Part shown: piece by piece, positions 1 through 8,737 of the stretch | Numbering within the stretch: position 1 is the first letter of the stretch | Layout: each line of letters begins with the position of its first letter | NCBI RefSeq assembly: GCF_023897015.1 | Contig: NZ_JAMHFY010000019.1 | Span: forward strand, 1 to 64,000 | Reading direction: 5' to 3' | DNA from: Desulfosporosinus nitroreducens | Lineage (GTDB): Bacteria; Bacillota; Desulfitobacteriia; Desulfitobacteriales; Desulfitobacteriaceae | Length of the DNA: 64,000 nucleotides | The notes under the pieces: generated by a model | Databases searched by the model: none | Seen by the model: the letters and a program-made list of their open reading frames with translations, nothing else | What the model was told of the DNA's origin: nothing | Translations under genes and position numbers: made by a program

Positions 1-431
1 GCTAGTTATATTGAAATGATTTTCTATAAGGTTTTTCTGAAATTAGGGTTGATTTTTATTAGCAGGATTATTCTTAACAGTGACGCATTCGTAGAAAAAA
101 TTACTTCAGGGCTTGCATATTCCGTCATAAAACAATTAAAGATTTCGTCTATATTTACTGAGAGTGATATTTATTACTGGGGGATAAGTTTGAAAGTCAA
201 AAAAAAATTTATTGTCTTCATGGTAATATTTTTAGTTCCTCTACCCCGTCCCCCTCTCAATACAGTGCTTTCATCCGATCGCATCGACGGCCACAAAAAA
301 GAAACAGGCTGTTTTGGAATGGATTCAATTGAAAGTTTTGTTGGACAATTAGCGGGACCGTCAATGGACTTTCGCCAGATTTTTGTGTAAAATCTTTATT
401 TGGAAAACTAAAATGGATTGAGTGATTTGAG
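1..431. other. Window start, no supported gene
   Basis: An open frame runs through 16-390, but its predicted product has no recognisable domain and no convincing ribosome binding site stands before its ATG. Its composition looks like AT-rich intergenic DNA with a hydrophobic run by chance. I do not call a gene here. The stretch probably carries the promoter of the radical SAM gene, but I cannot pick out clear -35 and -10 boxes. Confidence 0.4.
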
Positions 432-1628
432 ATGGAAAATAAAATGAAAATGGGTGGACATCCTCACGGAATGGGAGGACATCCGCAGGGTAAAGGTGGT
501 CATCCAGGTGGGCACCCAGGAATAAACGTTGACTACAATAAGAACCCGTTCATCGTAATCTGGGAAACTACTCGTGCATGTGGGCTTAAGTGCCAACACT
601 GTCGTGCAGATGCGCAACCTGATCCGCATCCAGAGGAGTTAACGCACGAGCAAGGTATCGCGCTAATCGATGAAATCTACGAAATGGACAACCCAATGCT
701 AGTTTTCACTGGTGGGGACTGCATGCTTCGAAAAGACCTTTTTGAATTAGCCGACTACGCTATTAAAAAAGGAATGCGTGTTTCGATGAGCCCAAGTGCT
801 ACTATCGAAGTAACAAAAGAACGCATGGACATGGCGAAAGAAGTTGGGATTTCTCGTTGGAGTTTCTCAATTGACGGTGCAGATGCTAAGACGCACGATG
901 CTTTCCGTGGAATCGATGGAACTTTTGATTTAACAATCGAGAAACTTAAATATTTAAATGAAATTGGTGTTTCTCACCAAATCAATACTTGCATTAACAA
1001 AGCAAACTTACACCAACTTGAGCAAATGGCGGAATTGATGAAAGAGTTGAAGACTTCGGTTTGGTACATTTTAATGATGATTCCAACTGGACGTGCTTCA
1101 ATGGATGATTGCATAACAGCTGCTGAGCACGAAGTAGTATTCAAGTGGCTTTACGAGTTAAGTAAAAATGCGCCTTATGATATAAAAACAACTGCTGGTC
1201 AGCACTATCGCCGTGTTGTATTCCAACAACGTGCTAAGGAAAACGGTACTACAGGTGAGGAAATCACTTTCGAAGGTACTAAGACACGTGACATGGCTCA
1301 GTTCGTTGACGGTCTGGCAAGAGCACCAAAAGCAGTTAACGATGGAAATGGCTTCATCTTCGTATCACACACTGGTGACGTTACACCAAGTGGATTTTTA
1401 CCTTTAGTAGTTGGTAACGTTAAGGAAAATAGACTGCGCGACATCTACCGCGAAAGCCCTATTTTAAAAGACTTGCGTTCACCAGATAAGTACGAAGGTA
1501 AATGTGGAATTTGTGAGTACAACAAAGTTTGTGGTGGATCAAGAGCACGTGCCTACGGCGCAACTGGAAACTATATGGCATCAGAGCCATTCTGCGTGTA
1601 TACTCCAGAGAAGATGAGAAAGAAATAG
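432..1628 (+). CDS. Radical SAM/SPASM protein with Gly/His-rich N-terminus
   Basis: A 398-residue radical SAM enzyme. The CxxxCxxC cluster motif (CGLKCQHC) sits near residues 50-57, right after the strand-forming NPFIVIWETTRA. A glycine-rich SAM-binding segment FTGGDC follows. The C-terminal SPASM region has cysteines in CGICEYNKVC and a last Cys in EPFC, which would bind auxiliary Fe-S clusters. The architecture matches the radical SAM/SPASM family that also holds the haem-modifying NirJ/AhbD enzymes, and I think of the TIGR04053-type subgroup; the substrate is unknown. Residues 7-30 are a degenerate repeat of GGHP units, a likely metal-binding tail not needed for the fold. The ribosome binding site is weak. 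No partner gene lies beside it, and a terminator follows within 15 bases. Confidence 0.85.
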   Translation: MENKMKMGGHPHGMGGHPQGKGGHPGGHPGINVDYNKNPFIVIWETTRACGLKCQHCRADAQPDPHPEELTHEQGIALIDEIYEMDNPMLVFTGGDCMLRKDLFELADYAIKKGMRVSMSPSATIEVTKERMDMAKEVGISRWSFSIDGADAKTHDAFRGIDGTFDLTIEKLKYLNEIGVSHQINTCINKANLHQLEQMAELMKELKTSVWYILMMIPTGRASMDDCITAAEHEVVFKWLYELSKNAPYDIKTTAGQHYRRVVFQQRAKENGTTGEEITFEGTKTRDMAQFVDGLARAPKAVNDGNGFIFVSHTGDVTPSGFLPLVVGNVKENRLRDIYRESPILKDLRSPDKYEGKCGICEYNKVCGGSRARAYGATGNYMASEPFCVYTPEKMRKK

Positions 1629-1640
1629 AATTATATTGTG

Positions 1641-1668
1641 AACGCCTGCATTTTTGTGGGCGTTTTTT
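1641..1668 (+). terminator. Rho-independent terminator after the radical SAM gene
   Basis: The stem AACGCC/GGCGTT is followed by a run of six T. It lies 12 bases after the stop codon. Confidence 0.8.
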
Positions 1669-1797
1669 GTTCCATCCCTACCAGCGCCCAGTGGTCAGAA
1701 CAAAGCTTTGCTTCGCATTGTTCTTAAACCCTACAGTATAAAACGCCTCGCTTTAGAGTTGACGGTATTTGTAGGAAACTATGTGATAGACTAAAAT

Positions 1798-1922
1798 AAG
1801 GCTCTGTCACATCAAATGGTTGATATTTGGCAGATTTGGAAGACGCAACGAAACTGGCAAAGGTTAATAAGGCTAGGAATTGTGGCAACTAACCAACACC
1901 TAGCCTAATCACAACTAACCTT
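1798..1922. repeat. Inverted-repeat element, possible insertion sequence remnant
   Basis: The outer arms AAGGTT (1860-1865) and AACCTT (1917-1922) enclose the inner arms AGGCTAGG (1870-1877) and CCTAGCCT (1899-1906). Just before this, 1800-1817 reads GGCTCTGTCACATCAAA, which resembles the terminal repeat style of some insertion sequences. No transposase frame is visible. It stands at the left edge of a decayed GC-richer island, so a mobile-element scar is plausible but unproven. The rest of 1669-2010 holds no gene I can support. Confidence 0.35.
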
Positions 1923-2010
1923 ATGATTGCTTCTAATTTAAGAATAACCTCTTCAATCGTTTCTTCCGGCACTTTAGGTATTGGTGACGACCGTTTAAAA
2001 TTATTATTAG

Positions 2011-2041
2011 AGCATCTGCTGAATAAAGGCAGATGCTTTTT
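2011..2041 (+). terminator. Terminator-like hairpin
   Basis: AGCATCTGC pairs with GCAGATGCT around a short loop and is followed by a T run. No intact gene ends just upstream, so it may be left over from a lost gene. Confidence 0.65.
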
Positions 2042-2152
2042 AACGTTCAATATTCGACACAGGTACTATATAATAAAGGAAGTATTTCACATCAGAGATG
2101 ATAATAGATAAAGCACAAAGCTCAAAGTCAGGGGCGGAAAGGGGCCAGAGCA

Positions 2153-3560
2153 TTGCTGAAAGCCAAACTTCAGGCACCGGTTGTGAATCAAAGGATCATC
2201 AGCCGAGAACAACTGCAAAGGAAATTCCGGCGCGTCCGGGAATGCCATCTGACCCTGGTCACCGCCCCCGCAGGGCTACGGAAAAACCACCGCCGTCCTG
2301 GAATGGCTGGGTAAATGCGACCTGCCTTGGGCATGGCTGTCCCTGGACGGGGGAGACAATCAGCCCGTGACCTTTTGGCGTTATGTCTGTGCTGCCCTGG
2401 ACAAAATAGTCGGCGGCATCGCCAAAGACACGGAATATGTGTGGGCCTCCTCGGAAATGGTCAAAGCCCATATCCACCTCAACATCCTCATCGACCGCTT
2501 GGCGGAGGCTCCAACGGATTTTCTGCTGGTCTTGGATGATCTGCATGAAATCACCGAGCCCTCGATTCTGAAAGGCCTATCCTATATGATGGACTATCTG
2601 CCTGCCAAAATGCACCTGATTTTGATCAGCCGAAGAGAGCCGGAACTGGACCTGGCCAGGCAGCGGATCAAGTGGCAGGCTCAGCGGCTGGGGGAACAAG
2701 ATCTGCGTTTTCAGGAAGAAGAAATTTCCCGCTTTTACCAGGCCAGGGGCTATACCCTCCCTGAGGATGAACTGAAAAAGGTGGAGAGCTATACGGAAGG
2801 GTGGGCCGCGGCCATGGTAGCTGTGGCCATGTCCATGGAAAATGCCGGCGGTGATAACGCTCTTGCCGCCCTCCCCCAATCCAGCCGGGATATTGAAGAG
2901 TATCTTCATGACGAGGTTCTCAGTACCTGGATGCCCGAGCGACGGGCCTTTGCCCTCAAAACATGCCTTTTGGATACCCTCTCCCCAGCTTTGTGTGAGG
3001 CAGTCACGGGAGAGGTGAGCAGTGCAGGCCTGTTGAAGGAAATCAGTCAGGGAAGCGGCTTCCTGAACGCTTTAGCCGGGCAGGATCAAACCTATCAATA
3101 CCACCACCTGTTTAAAAGCTTTCTGCACAAGCTGCTTAGAGAGACAGCTCCCCATGAGATACCCCGCCTGCACAGAAGAGCAGGCTGCTGGTTCCAGGCC
3201 CAAGGCCGGATGCCGGAAGCCATTGAACATTTTCTCAACGGCGGCTTTTACGGAGAAGCCTTTGAACTGATGGAACACCAGAGTGACGACATTATCGATA
3301 AAAATGATTTCGGCAGGCTGCTGTCCTGGATCGAACGTCTGCCGGAAGGATATCGCAGGAACAGCTTTAAGATTGCCGTCATTTATGTCCTGTATTATGC
3401 GGAAAACGGCAGGTTCGACTTGTCTCGGCAATGGCTGAACAGAATGAAGACTATCCAAGCTGAGCGTCAAGCTGTCTCCAGCCCTGAATGGAGCGCCTAC
3501 AGCCGTACCTTAAGCACCATGGCTGCATCAATGCGAACTAGAAATGAACTAACATCGATC
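2153..3560 (+). pseudogene. LuxR/MalT-type ATP-binding transcriptional regulator, frameshifted and truncated
   Basis: The first frame (about 2153-2275) encodes the typical N-terminus with KLQAPVV, then RRVRECHLTLVTAPAG. At 2273-2275 a run of GGG carries one G too many. Removing it restores the P-loop as APAGYGKTT and joins the frame used downstream to about 3530 (WLSLDGGDNQPVTFWRYV, then the VLDDLHEI Walker B-like segment). These are hallmarks of STAND-type MalT/LuxR regulators, normally 850-900 residues with a C-terminal LuxR HTH. Only about 460 residues remain, and neither the full repeat domain nor the HTH is present. The 3' end runs into unrelated sequence at about 3530-3580. Base composition is GC-richer than the flanks, suggesting acquisition by transfer followed by decay. 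Confidence 0.8.
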
Positions 3561-3580
3561 AGTGCACCGGAAACCCTTTA

Positions 3581-3642
3581 TGGGGTCAGAAATGAATGAT
3601 CCTGAGGATAGTCTGCCTGCAATTGTGAATCACGTTTTGCAA
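3581..3642 (+). repeat. 62-bp exact copy of a methyltransferase gene segment
   Basis: This is identical, base for base, to 6110-6171, an internal piece of the second methyltransferase gene. It encodes GSEMNDPEDSLPAIVNHVLQ in both places. Here it sits between the broken regulator and the broken topoisomerase-like gene. The bases on either side (A versus C at the left, T versus G at the right) differ, so the copied block is exactly delimited. Confidence 0.95.
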
Positions 3643-3643
3643 T

Positions 3644-4630
3644 TGTTTCAATCCTTCAGCGGATCAGTCAGGGATCTGATCACCCAATTTGACGGCTGTA
3701 CCGGCAGAAAAGCAGGGATAATAGCCGCTAACTATACCAAGACACCTGCCGCTGAATTGGGCTTTAACGAAACAGAAGGGGCTTTTAGGTGAGCTTAGAG
3801 CCCCGGTTAAAAATGTTAATCCGGAGCGGCTGGGGCGGATCGGCCAACTGGATAACTGGAAGGGCTACTGTAAATCAGCCGGTGTTTTTAAGGTCAGGTC
3901 GATGAAAGGGAGCCAGGAGGCGGAAATACCATTCGTCCTGGAAGTCTATGCGACACTCTCCGATACACCCTATCTCACGGTATTGCTCAACAAATCCCCG
4001 GTGACCGGCGAGGTGGATATCTATCACAGCAAAAATGAACTGAATCTTTTCGGCTGGCACTTAAGCTGCAATGTTAAGGCGAGGCCCGCCGTTGTTTTAA
4101 TCAATATTATGACCCCCTATATTCCCATTGTAACGGACGGGAAAGAGCCGGATCTCTCGGTCATGGAAGCGGAGATTCAAGACGGCATTAAAAAGGCGAT
4201 AAGCAGAGCCCAAAAATCCCTGCCCATCGCAGTGATAAAAACCAAATCCCAGAAAGAAGTGGTGGAGGACTGCCTGGAAAAAGCCATTGCCAAAGCCAGC
4301 GGCGACGGAGAATACCGCTTCAGCCTGCGCCAGCTCTATTATGCCGTCCGGCCCTACGTGATTCGTGAAACGGGCAAAGAGCCGGATTACAACTATTTCT
4401 GCAGGGATCTGATCGGCAGTTATGAAGCGGAACATGGGGACATTCCGCTGATGTACCGGGATGAGCGGGGGACGCTGTACCATCCTCATTGCAGTCAGGA
4501 TATTCCCATCGGCACCATCGCAGTGGAAAATTATCAGAAGCCCGCCTGGACTTTTAACAAAGTCCTGTATATCGAAAAAGAGAGCTTCTTCAATGTGCTC
4601 AAGGAAAAGAAAATGGACGAAATGATTTAG
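3644..4630 (+). pseudogene. Topoisomerase VI-like protein remnant, broken at both ends
   Basis: The main open part (codons from about 3791 to 4628) reads through FVLEVYATLSD, a segment NIMTPYIPIVTDGKEPDLS, then FSLRQLYYAVRPYV and KVLYIEKESFF. The last resembles the start of a TOPRIM fold (LYIEKE with the catalytic Glu), as in topoisomerase VI subunit A/Spo11-like proteins, and the earlier part resembles a topo VI B-type transducer. The protein stops right after that strand, so the catalytic TOPRIM domain is missing. Upstream, 3644-3790 is open in another frame and seems to join by a frameshift near 3785. I recognise the family only by motif style, so the identity is tentative; that the gene is broken is much surer. 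Confidence 0.45.
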
Positions 4631-4686
4631 AACTTCTAAAAACATTATAGTAACAATACTGAGGAGGTAGAAAAAAAGAGGCATTC

Positions 4687-4725
4687 AATAAAGAAGGACC
4701 TCTATCATAGAGGTCGTTCTTTATT
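4687..4725 (+). terminator. Strong hairpin terminator
   Basis: AATAAAGAA and GACCTCT are mirrored as AGAGGTC and TTCTTTATT with one mismatch, giving a stem of about 17 pairs around ATCAT. It closes the decayed island and isolates the methyltransferase operon downstream. The symmetric A/T flanks would let it act in both directions. Confidence 0.8.
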
Positions 4726-4956
4726 AATGTGAACAATAGATTGCTGAGCATAGTTGGAATATTCGACATAGGATTCTACTTAAGTGGGTTTAAGATATAG
4801 AACAATTAACGAAGAATTCTTAAACGTTCTTCAACTTCGTATAAACTTTTAAAGAGGTGTGATATAATTGTTTAGTTATCTAGAGAGATTAATAAAAGGC
4901 TATATTATTATTTTAATTCTATATACTCGGTTTGGACAATGGTTAGGAGGGAACCG

Positions 4957-5835
4957 ATGATCGCATTTACAGATTTTAAATGCCCTGAAGGGTCAGATAA
5001 CAGCGGTTTTACAGAGGAAGTTGTAAGATTAGTAGGTTTGCCTTTTCCTGAAGCTTACACTTACGGAGAAGGGATAGCAAAGATTGCTAGTACAGTGCGG
5101 GAAGCAGAAGGAGGCGCCCTCTGTATGGTGCCTTTCTGTCATACTGTGGAAGCGGAGAACTTTGGCGGCAATATCAAGCTGGGAACGGCGAAGATTGGAC
5201 CACGTTGCGAAGCACCGGTGTACAAAGATGAAGAAGATTTGTTGGGGTTAGCCGATTTGGATTTTGAGAAAGGCCGATTAAAAGAAACCCTGGCAGCCGT
5301 TAAAATACTTAAAGGATCAAGGGAAACAGTTGGCATCCAGATCTGCGGTCCAATGACCACCTTGAACAATTTAATGGATGTCGGTAAACTCTTTAAGATC
5401 TGGAGAAAAAAGCCGGAAGTGATTGAAACAGTCGTAGAGAAAATGCGCCTCCAGCTGTTGCGTTATATTCAAAAGTCTCTTGAAGCAGGGGTGGATTTCA
5501 TTGCCTTTGAAGATCCGGTGGGGGGACTCAATATCCTCGGACCCAAATACTTCGAACTGCAGGGGCGTCATTTTTCTAAACCTTTTGTAGAAGAAGCTCT
5601 GAGAATAATTGGCGGAGAGCTAGTAATGCATCTCTGTCCTAAGACCGCACTCCAGTTAGTGGCGCTGGGAATAGCTGAGTGGGAAAGTTGCACATTGCCA
5701 AAGCCCATGTCCTATGCCCAAGCCTGTTTGGAACTTCGCGGTAAAGTTAACCTGGTAGGTAGTGCTTGTATCCATAACCGTAATCACATACTTAAAGATG
5801 GTCAGATCAAGACGTTAAAGCTTCTAACACCTTAA
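4957..5835 (+). CDS. UroD/MtaA-family corrinoid methyltransferase (first copy)
   Basis: A 292-residue protein of the uroporphyrinogen decarboxylase superfamily (PF01208) in its MtaA/CmuA branch, which moves methyl groups between a corrinoid protein and a thiol, folate or substrate. The zinc-type ligand motif HxC is seen as MHLCPK near the C-terminus, with a further Cys in GSACIHN. The start at 4957 is chosen because TAGGAGG ends 6 bases before it; an earlier in-frame ATG at 4939 precedes this site. It is shorter than its two sister proteins (about 350 residues), mainly at the N-terminus. It opens a same-strand operon with two further UroD-like genes, a corrinoid protein and an activator. The substrate cannot be told from sequence. 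Confidence 0.8.
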   Translation: MIAFTDFKCPEGSDNSGFTEEVVRLVGLPFPEAYTYGEGIAKIASTVREAEGGALCMVPFCHTVEAENFGGNIKLGTAKIGPRCEAPVYKDEEDLLGLADLDFEKGRLKETLAAVKILKGSRETVGIQICGPMTTLNNLMDVGKLFKIWRKKPEVIETVVEKMRLQLLRYIQKSLEAGVDFIAFEDPVGGLNILGPKYFELQGRHFSKPFVEEALRIIGGELVMHLCPKTALQLVALGIAEWESCTLPKPMSYAQACLELRGKVNLVGSACIHNRNHILKDGQIKTLKLLTP

Positions 5836-5865
5836 TTATAAATAGGAATACAAGGAGGAATTTGT

Positions 5866-6954
5866 ATGCATGAACAAGACCAAATGACGCCTAATGAACG
5901 GCTTCAAGCTTTCATTAAAGGGGAAAAAATGGATCGCATTCTTGCGATGCCTATCTTAGTTTCCATCTCACACAGAGTGGCAGGGATAACTCATCGAGAA
6001 AAACGTGCTTCGGCAGAACTGCAGGCCCAGTCTCAAATCGATTGTTATAAGCGTTATGGGAATGATCTCATGATTATCGAATATGGCCTTCACGGTGTTG
6101 GAACCGCACTGGGGTCAGAAATGAATGATCCTGAGGATAGTCTGCCTGCAATTGTGAATCACGTTTTGCAAGACCTTAAGGATATCGACCAACTGGATTT
6201 TGACAAGACAAAAAAAGAAAATGATCCTTGGTTTGCGAAAACTTTAGAGGCTTGTGAAATCTGTCAAGAAAAGATGGGCCAGGAGATCCCGACAGGCGTT
6301 CTGATTACAGGGCCTTTTACAGCCGTATCAAGTATTTATCCCACTGAAAATCTATTAAGGGCGACCCGTAAAGACCCGGCATCCATCCACCGGCTGCTTC
6401 GCCTGTGTACCGATGCCCTTAAAGATATTTATAAAGAATATATCCAACGGGGAATCATCATTGTTATGTGTGATCCGATAGCATCGGGTACGCTCCTCCG
6501 AAAAAGCCAATATATAGAATTCGTAAAGCCCTATGCAACTGAATTGATGAACCATATTCATGAATTGGGTGGGATGTGTTGCTATCATATATGTGGTAAT
6601 ACGACCAAGATTGTAATGGACATGGTGGATACAGGACCGGATATGCTCAGCATTGATAACCTTGTGGACTTGGAATATGTGAAAGGACAAGTGGGAAAAC
6701 GTTTACCCATACTGGGCAATGTACCCCCTGTAGATGTGCTTATGCTGGGCTCAAGATCGGATATTTTCGAATCCGTAAAAACCTGCATCCTCAAGGGTAA
6801 AGACAGCCCAAAAGGCTATATCATCGCTTCCGGTTGTGATATTACGCAAAATGTTCCTGTTGAAAATATTGACTATATGATGGAAGCGGTTCGCAAATAT
6901 GGACGCTACCCCATTGATGAAGCGTTGTTAAATGATCCGGCAACTAATAATTAA
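5866..6954 (+). CDS. UroD/MtaA-family corrinoid methyltransferase (second copy)
   Basis: A 362-residue PF01208-type methyltransferase. It keeps the N-terminal NERLQAFIKGEKMDRI segment typical of MtaA-like proteins, a conserved GPFTAV stretch, the zinc ligand pair CYHICG, and a third Cys in ASGCD about 75 residues later, giving the HxC...C arrangement known for MtaA/CmuA. The ribosome binding site AGGAGG stands a few bases before ATG 5866. The gene lies 30 bases after the first methyltransferase and ends shortly before the corrinoid gene. An internal 62-bp block is copied exactly at 3581-3642. It could be the substrate-to-corrinoid enzyme or the corrinoid-to-carrier enzyme. Confidence 0.85.
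   Translation: MHEQDQMTPNERLQAFIKGEKMDRILAMPILVSISHRVAGITHREKRASAELQAQSQIDCYKRYGNDLMIIEYGLHGVGTALGSEMNDPEDSLPAIVNHVLQDLKDIDQLDFDKTKKENDPWFAKTLEACEICQEKMGQEIPTGVLITGPFTAVSSIYPTENLLRATRKDPASIHRLLRLCTDALKDIYKEYIQRGIIIVMCDPIASGTLLRKSQYIEFVKPYATELMNHIHELGGMCCYHICGNTTKIVMDMVDTGPDMLSIDNLVDLEYVKGQVGKRLPILGNVPPVDVLMLGSRSDIFESVKTCILKGKDSPKGYIIASGCDITQNVPVENIDYMMEAVRKYGRYPIDEALLNDPATNN
6110..6171 (+). repeat. Source copy of the 62-bp repeat
   Basis: This internal segment of the second methyltransferase gene is duplicated at 3581-3642. Here it is in frame within an intact gene, so this copy is the likely original. Confidence 0.9.
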
Positions 6955-6985
6955 TAGAAATAATTTAGAAGGTAAGGTGAAGGAT

Positions 6986-7645
6986 ATGGCTAAGTCAAAA
7001 GAAGAGTTATTACAACAATTATCCGATTGTGTATTCGAAATGGAAGATGAAAATGTAGCAGATGCTGCTAATGAATATATTGATGCAGGCTACGAAGCAC
7101 TTGACGGGGTCCTTAAAGGTCTTGTAGATGGGATGAACCGCGCTGGTCAAATGTATGAAGAAGAAGAGTATTTCGTTACCGACCTTTTGGTGTGTTCCGA
7201 TGCTATGTATAATGGTCTGGAAGTCTTAAAACCTCATCTGCCTCTGGACCAGGATGCTGACGCTGTCAACTACAAATGTGTTATCGGCGTGGTAGAAGGG
7301 GATACCCATGATATCGGCAAAAACCTTGTGCGAATTATGCTCGAGACGGCAGGGTTTGAAGTGTATGACTTGGGCAGAGATGTTCCCCTGATAAGTTTCG
7401 TCGAAAAAGCAAAGGAAGTGGATGCGCAGCTAATTTGTCTCTCCACGCTGATGACGACCACCATGCCAGGCATGAAAGAAGTCGTGGAGATGCTGGAAAA
7501 AGAAGAACTTAAAGACAAAGTAAAAGTTATGATCGGCGGTGGACCTATTTCCCAGGCTTATTGTGATCAAATCAACGCTGATGGTTATGCCGTCAATGCC
7601 ATCGGGGCGGTTACCTTGGCGAAAGAATTAGTGGGAATGGCTTAG
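6986..7645 (+). CDS. Corrinoid (methyl-carrier) protein, MtaC/MttC type
   Basis: A 219-residue cobalamin-binding carrier. The N-terminal helical cap domain (about residues 1-90, with DGMNRAGQMYEEEEYFVTDLL) is followed by a Rossmann-like B12 domain with the lower-ligand motif GDTHDIGKNLV (DxHxxG) and later the STLMTTTM and GGGPI loops. It would carry the methyl group on Co between the flanking UroD-type enzymes. The start at 6986 is preferred over an upstream one because AAGGTGAAGG lies just before it and the product then begins MAKSKEELL like its relatives. It is the only corrinoid protein in an operon with three methyltransferases. Confidence 0.92.
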   Translation: MAKSKEELLQQLSDCVFEMEDENVADAANEYIDAGYEALDGVLKGLVDGMNRAGQMYEEEEYFVTDLLVCSDAMYNGLEVLKPHLPLDQDADAVNYKCVIGVVEGDTHDIGKNLVRIMLETAGFEVYDLGRDVPLISFVEKAKEVDAQLICLSTLMTTTMPGMKEVVEMLEKEELKDKVKVMIGGGPISQAYCDQINADGYAVNAIGAVTLAKELVGMA

Positions 7646-7670
7646 AACATTGGACAGAAAGGAAGTACCC

Positions 7671-8699
7671 ATGAATTCTAAAGCAAGACTTTTAAAAGCT
7701 CTAAAGGGTGAGGATACGGATCGCTCCCCTTGTATTTGCCCGGGTGGAATGATGAATATGGTGGTCACTGCATTGATGGAAAAGGCAAATATCCACTGGC
7801 CGGAAGCGCATACAGATCCTATCAAAATGGCAGGGTTAGCCAAGGCTGTTTATGATTATGGCTGTTTCGAAAATTATGGCGTACCCTTCTGTATGACCAT
7901 TGAAGCAGAACAGATGGGTGCCGTCGTGGACTTAGGTTCTACCATCCATGAACCCCATGTCACAGGCTATGCCATAGATAACCTTTCCCAATGGGAAAAA
8001 TTAATACCACTCGATCCCTATGGCAAACGGGCAAAAGTAGTGTTGGATGCCATCAAGATTCTAAAACAACAGGATGATCATGTGCCTATTATCGGTAATC
8101 TTTCCGGACCGGTAAGTGTTGCTGCTTCTTTGATAGAACCGGTAGATTACTACAAGGCATTAAAACGCCATAAAGAAGATGCGCATGCTTTTATGAAGTT
8201 TGTCACTGAAGGGCTGATTAGTTTTGGCAAGGCTCAGATTGAAGCAGGAGCAGATGTGATAGCAATCTCTGACCCCAGCGGCACTGGGGAAATCTTAGGT
8301 CCTCGTTTATTTGATGAATTTGTAGTAACCTATGTGAATCAGTTGATTGATGGGCTCCACGAGATCAATCCGGAACTGCCAATCATCGTGCACATCTGCG
8401 GAAAAATGCATAAAGTTTATCAAGAACTGAACAAAATTCGTACTGTCGCTCACAGCTTCGACTCAATCGTCAGCATCAAAGAGGCGAAAAAAGTGATGCC
8501 CGGTAAGGTTATGATAGGTAATGTAAGTTCCTTTGCTCTGGAGTTTGCTGATGCAGATCGCATTCGCGTTTTAACCCAGAAGGTGATGGATGATGGGTCA
8601 GATATCATCGCGCCTGCTTGTGGTCTGGGAACTAAGTCCTCTCTGGAAAATATACAGGCGATGTTGCATATCGTTCAGCAAAGTAGTCATGAAGCCTAG
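7671..8699 (+). CDS. UroD/MtaA-family corrinoid methyltransferase (third copy)
   Basis: A 342-residue PF01208-type enzyme beginning MNSKARLLKALKGEDTDR, typical of MtaA/MtbA-like proteins. The zinc ligand pair is in VHICGK and the third Cys in APACGLG. The substrate-barrel segment AISDPSGTGEILGP is well kept. GAAAGGAAG before ATG 7671 sets the start. It lies 25 bases after the corrinoid gene and 38 before the activator. By resemblance to MtaA it is the best candidate here for the enzyme that takes the methyl group off the corrinoid protein, but this is inference. Confidence 0.85.
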   Translation: MNSKARLLKALKGEDTDRSPCICPGGMMNMVVTALMEKANIHWPEAHTDPIKMAGLAKAVYDYGCFENYGVPFCMTIEAEQMGAVVDLGSTIHEPHVTGYAIDNLSQWEKLIPLDPYGKRAKVVLDAIKILKQQDDHVPIIGNLSGPVSVAASLIEPVDYYKALKRHKEDAHAFMKFVTEGLISFGKAQIEAGADVIAISDPSGTGEILGPRLFDEFVVTYVNQLIDGLHEINPELPIIVHICGKMHKVYQELNKIRTVAHSFDSIVSIKEAKKVMPGKVMIGNVSSFALEFADADRIRVLTQKVMDDGSDIIAPACGLGTKSSLENIQAMLHIVQQSSHEA

Positions 8700-8737
8700 A
8701 ATTTTGAGGGCTACGTATTGGAAGACGAGGTTTTAGT

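Noticed and set aside
16-390. 124-codon open frame at the window start
   Set aside because: No site, no domain, and composition like intergenic DNA.
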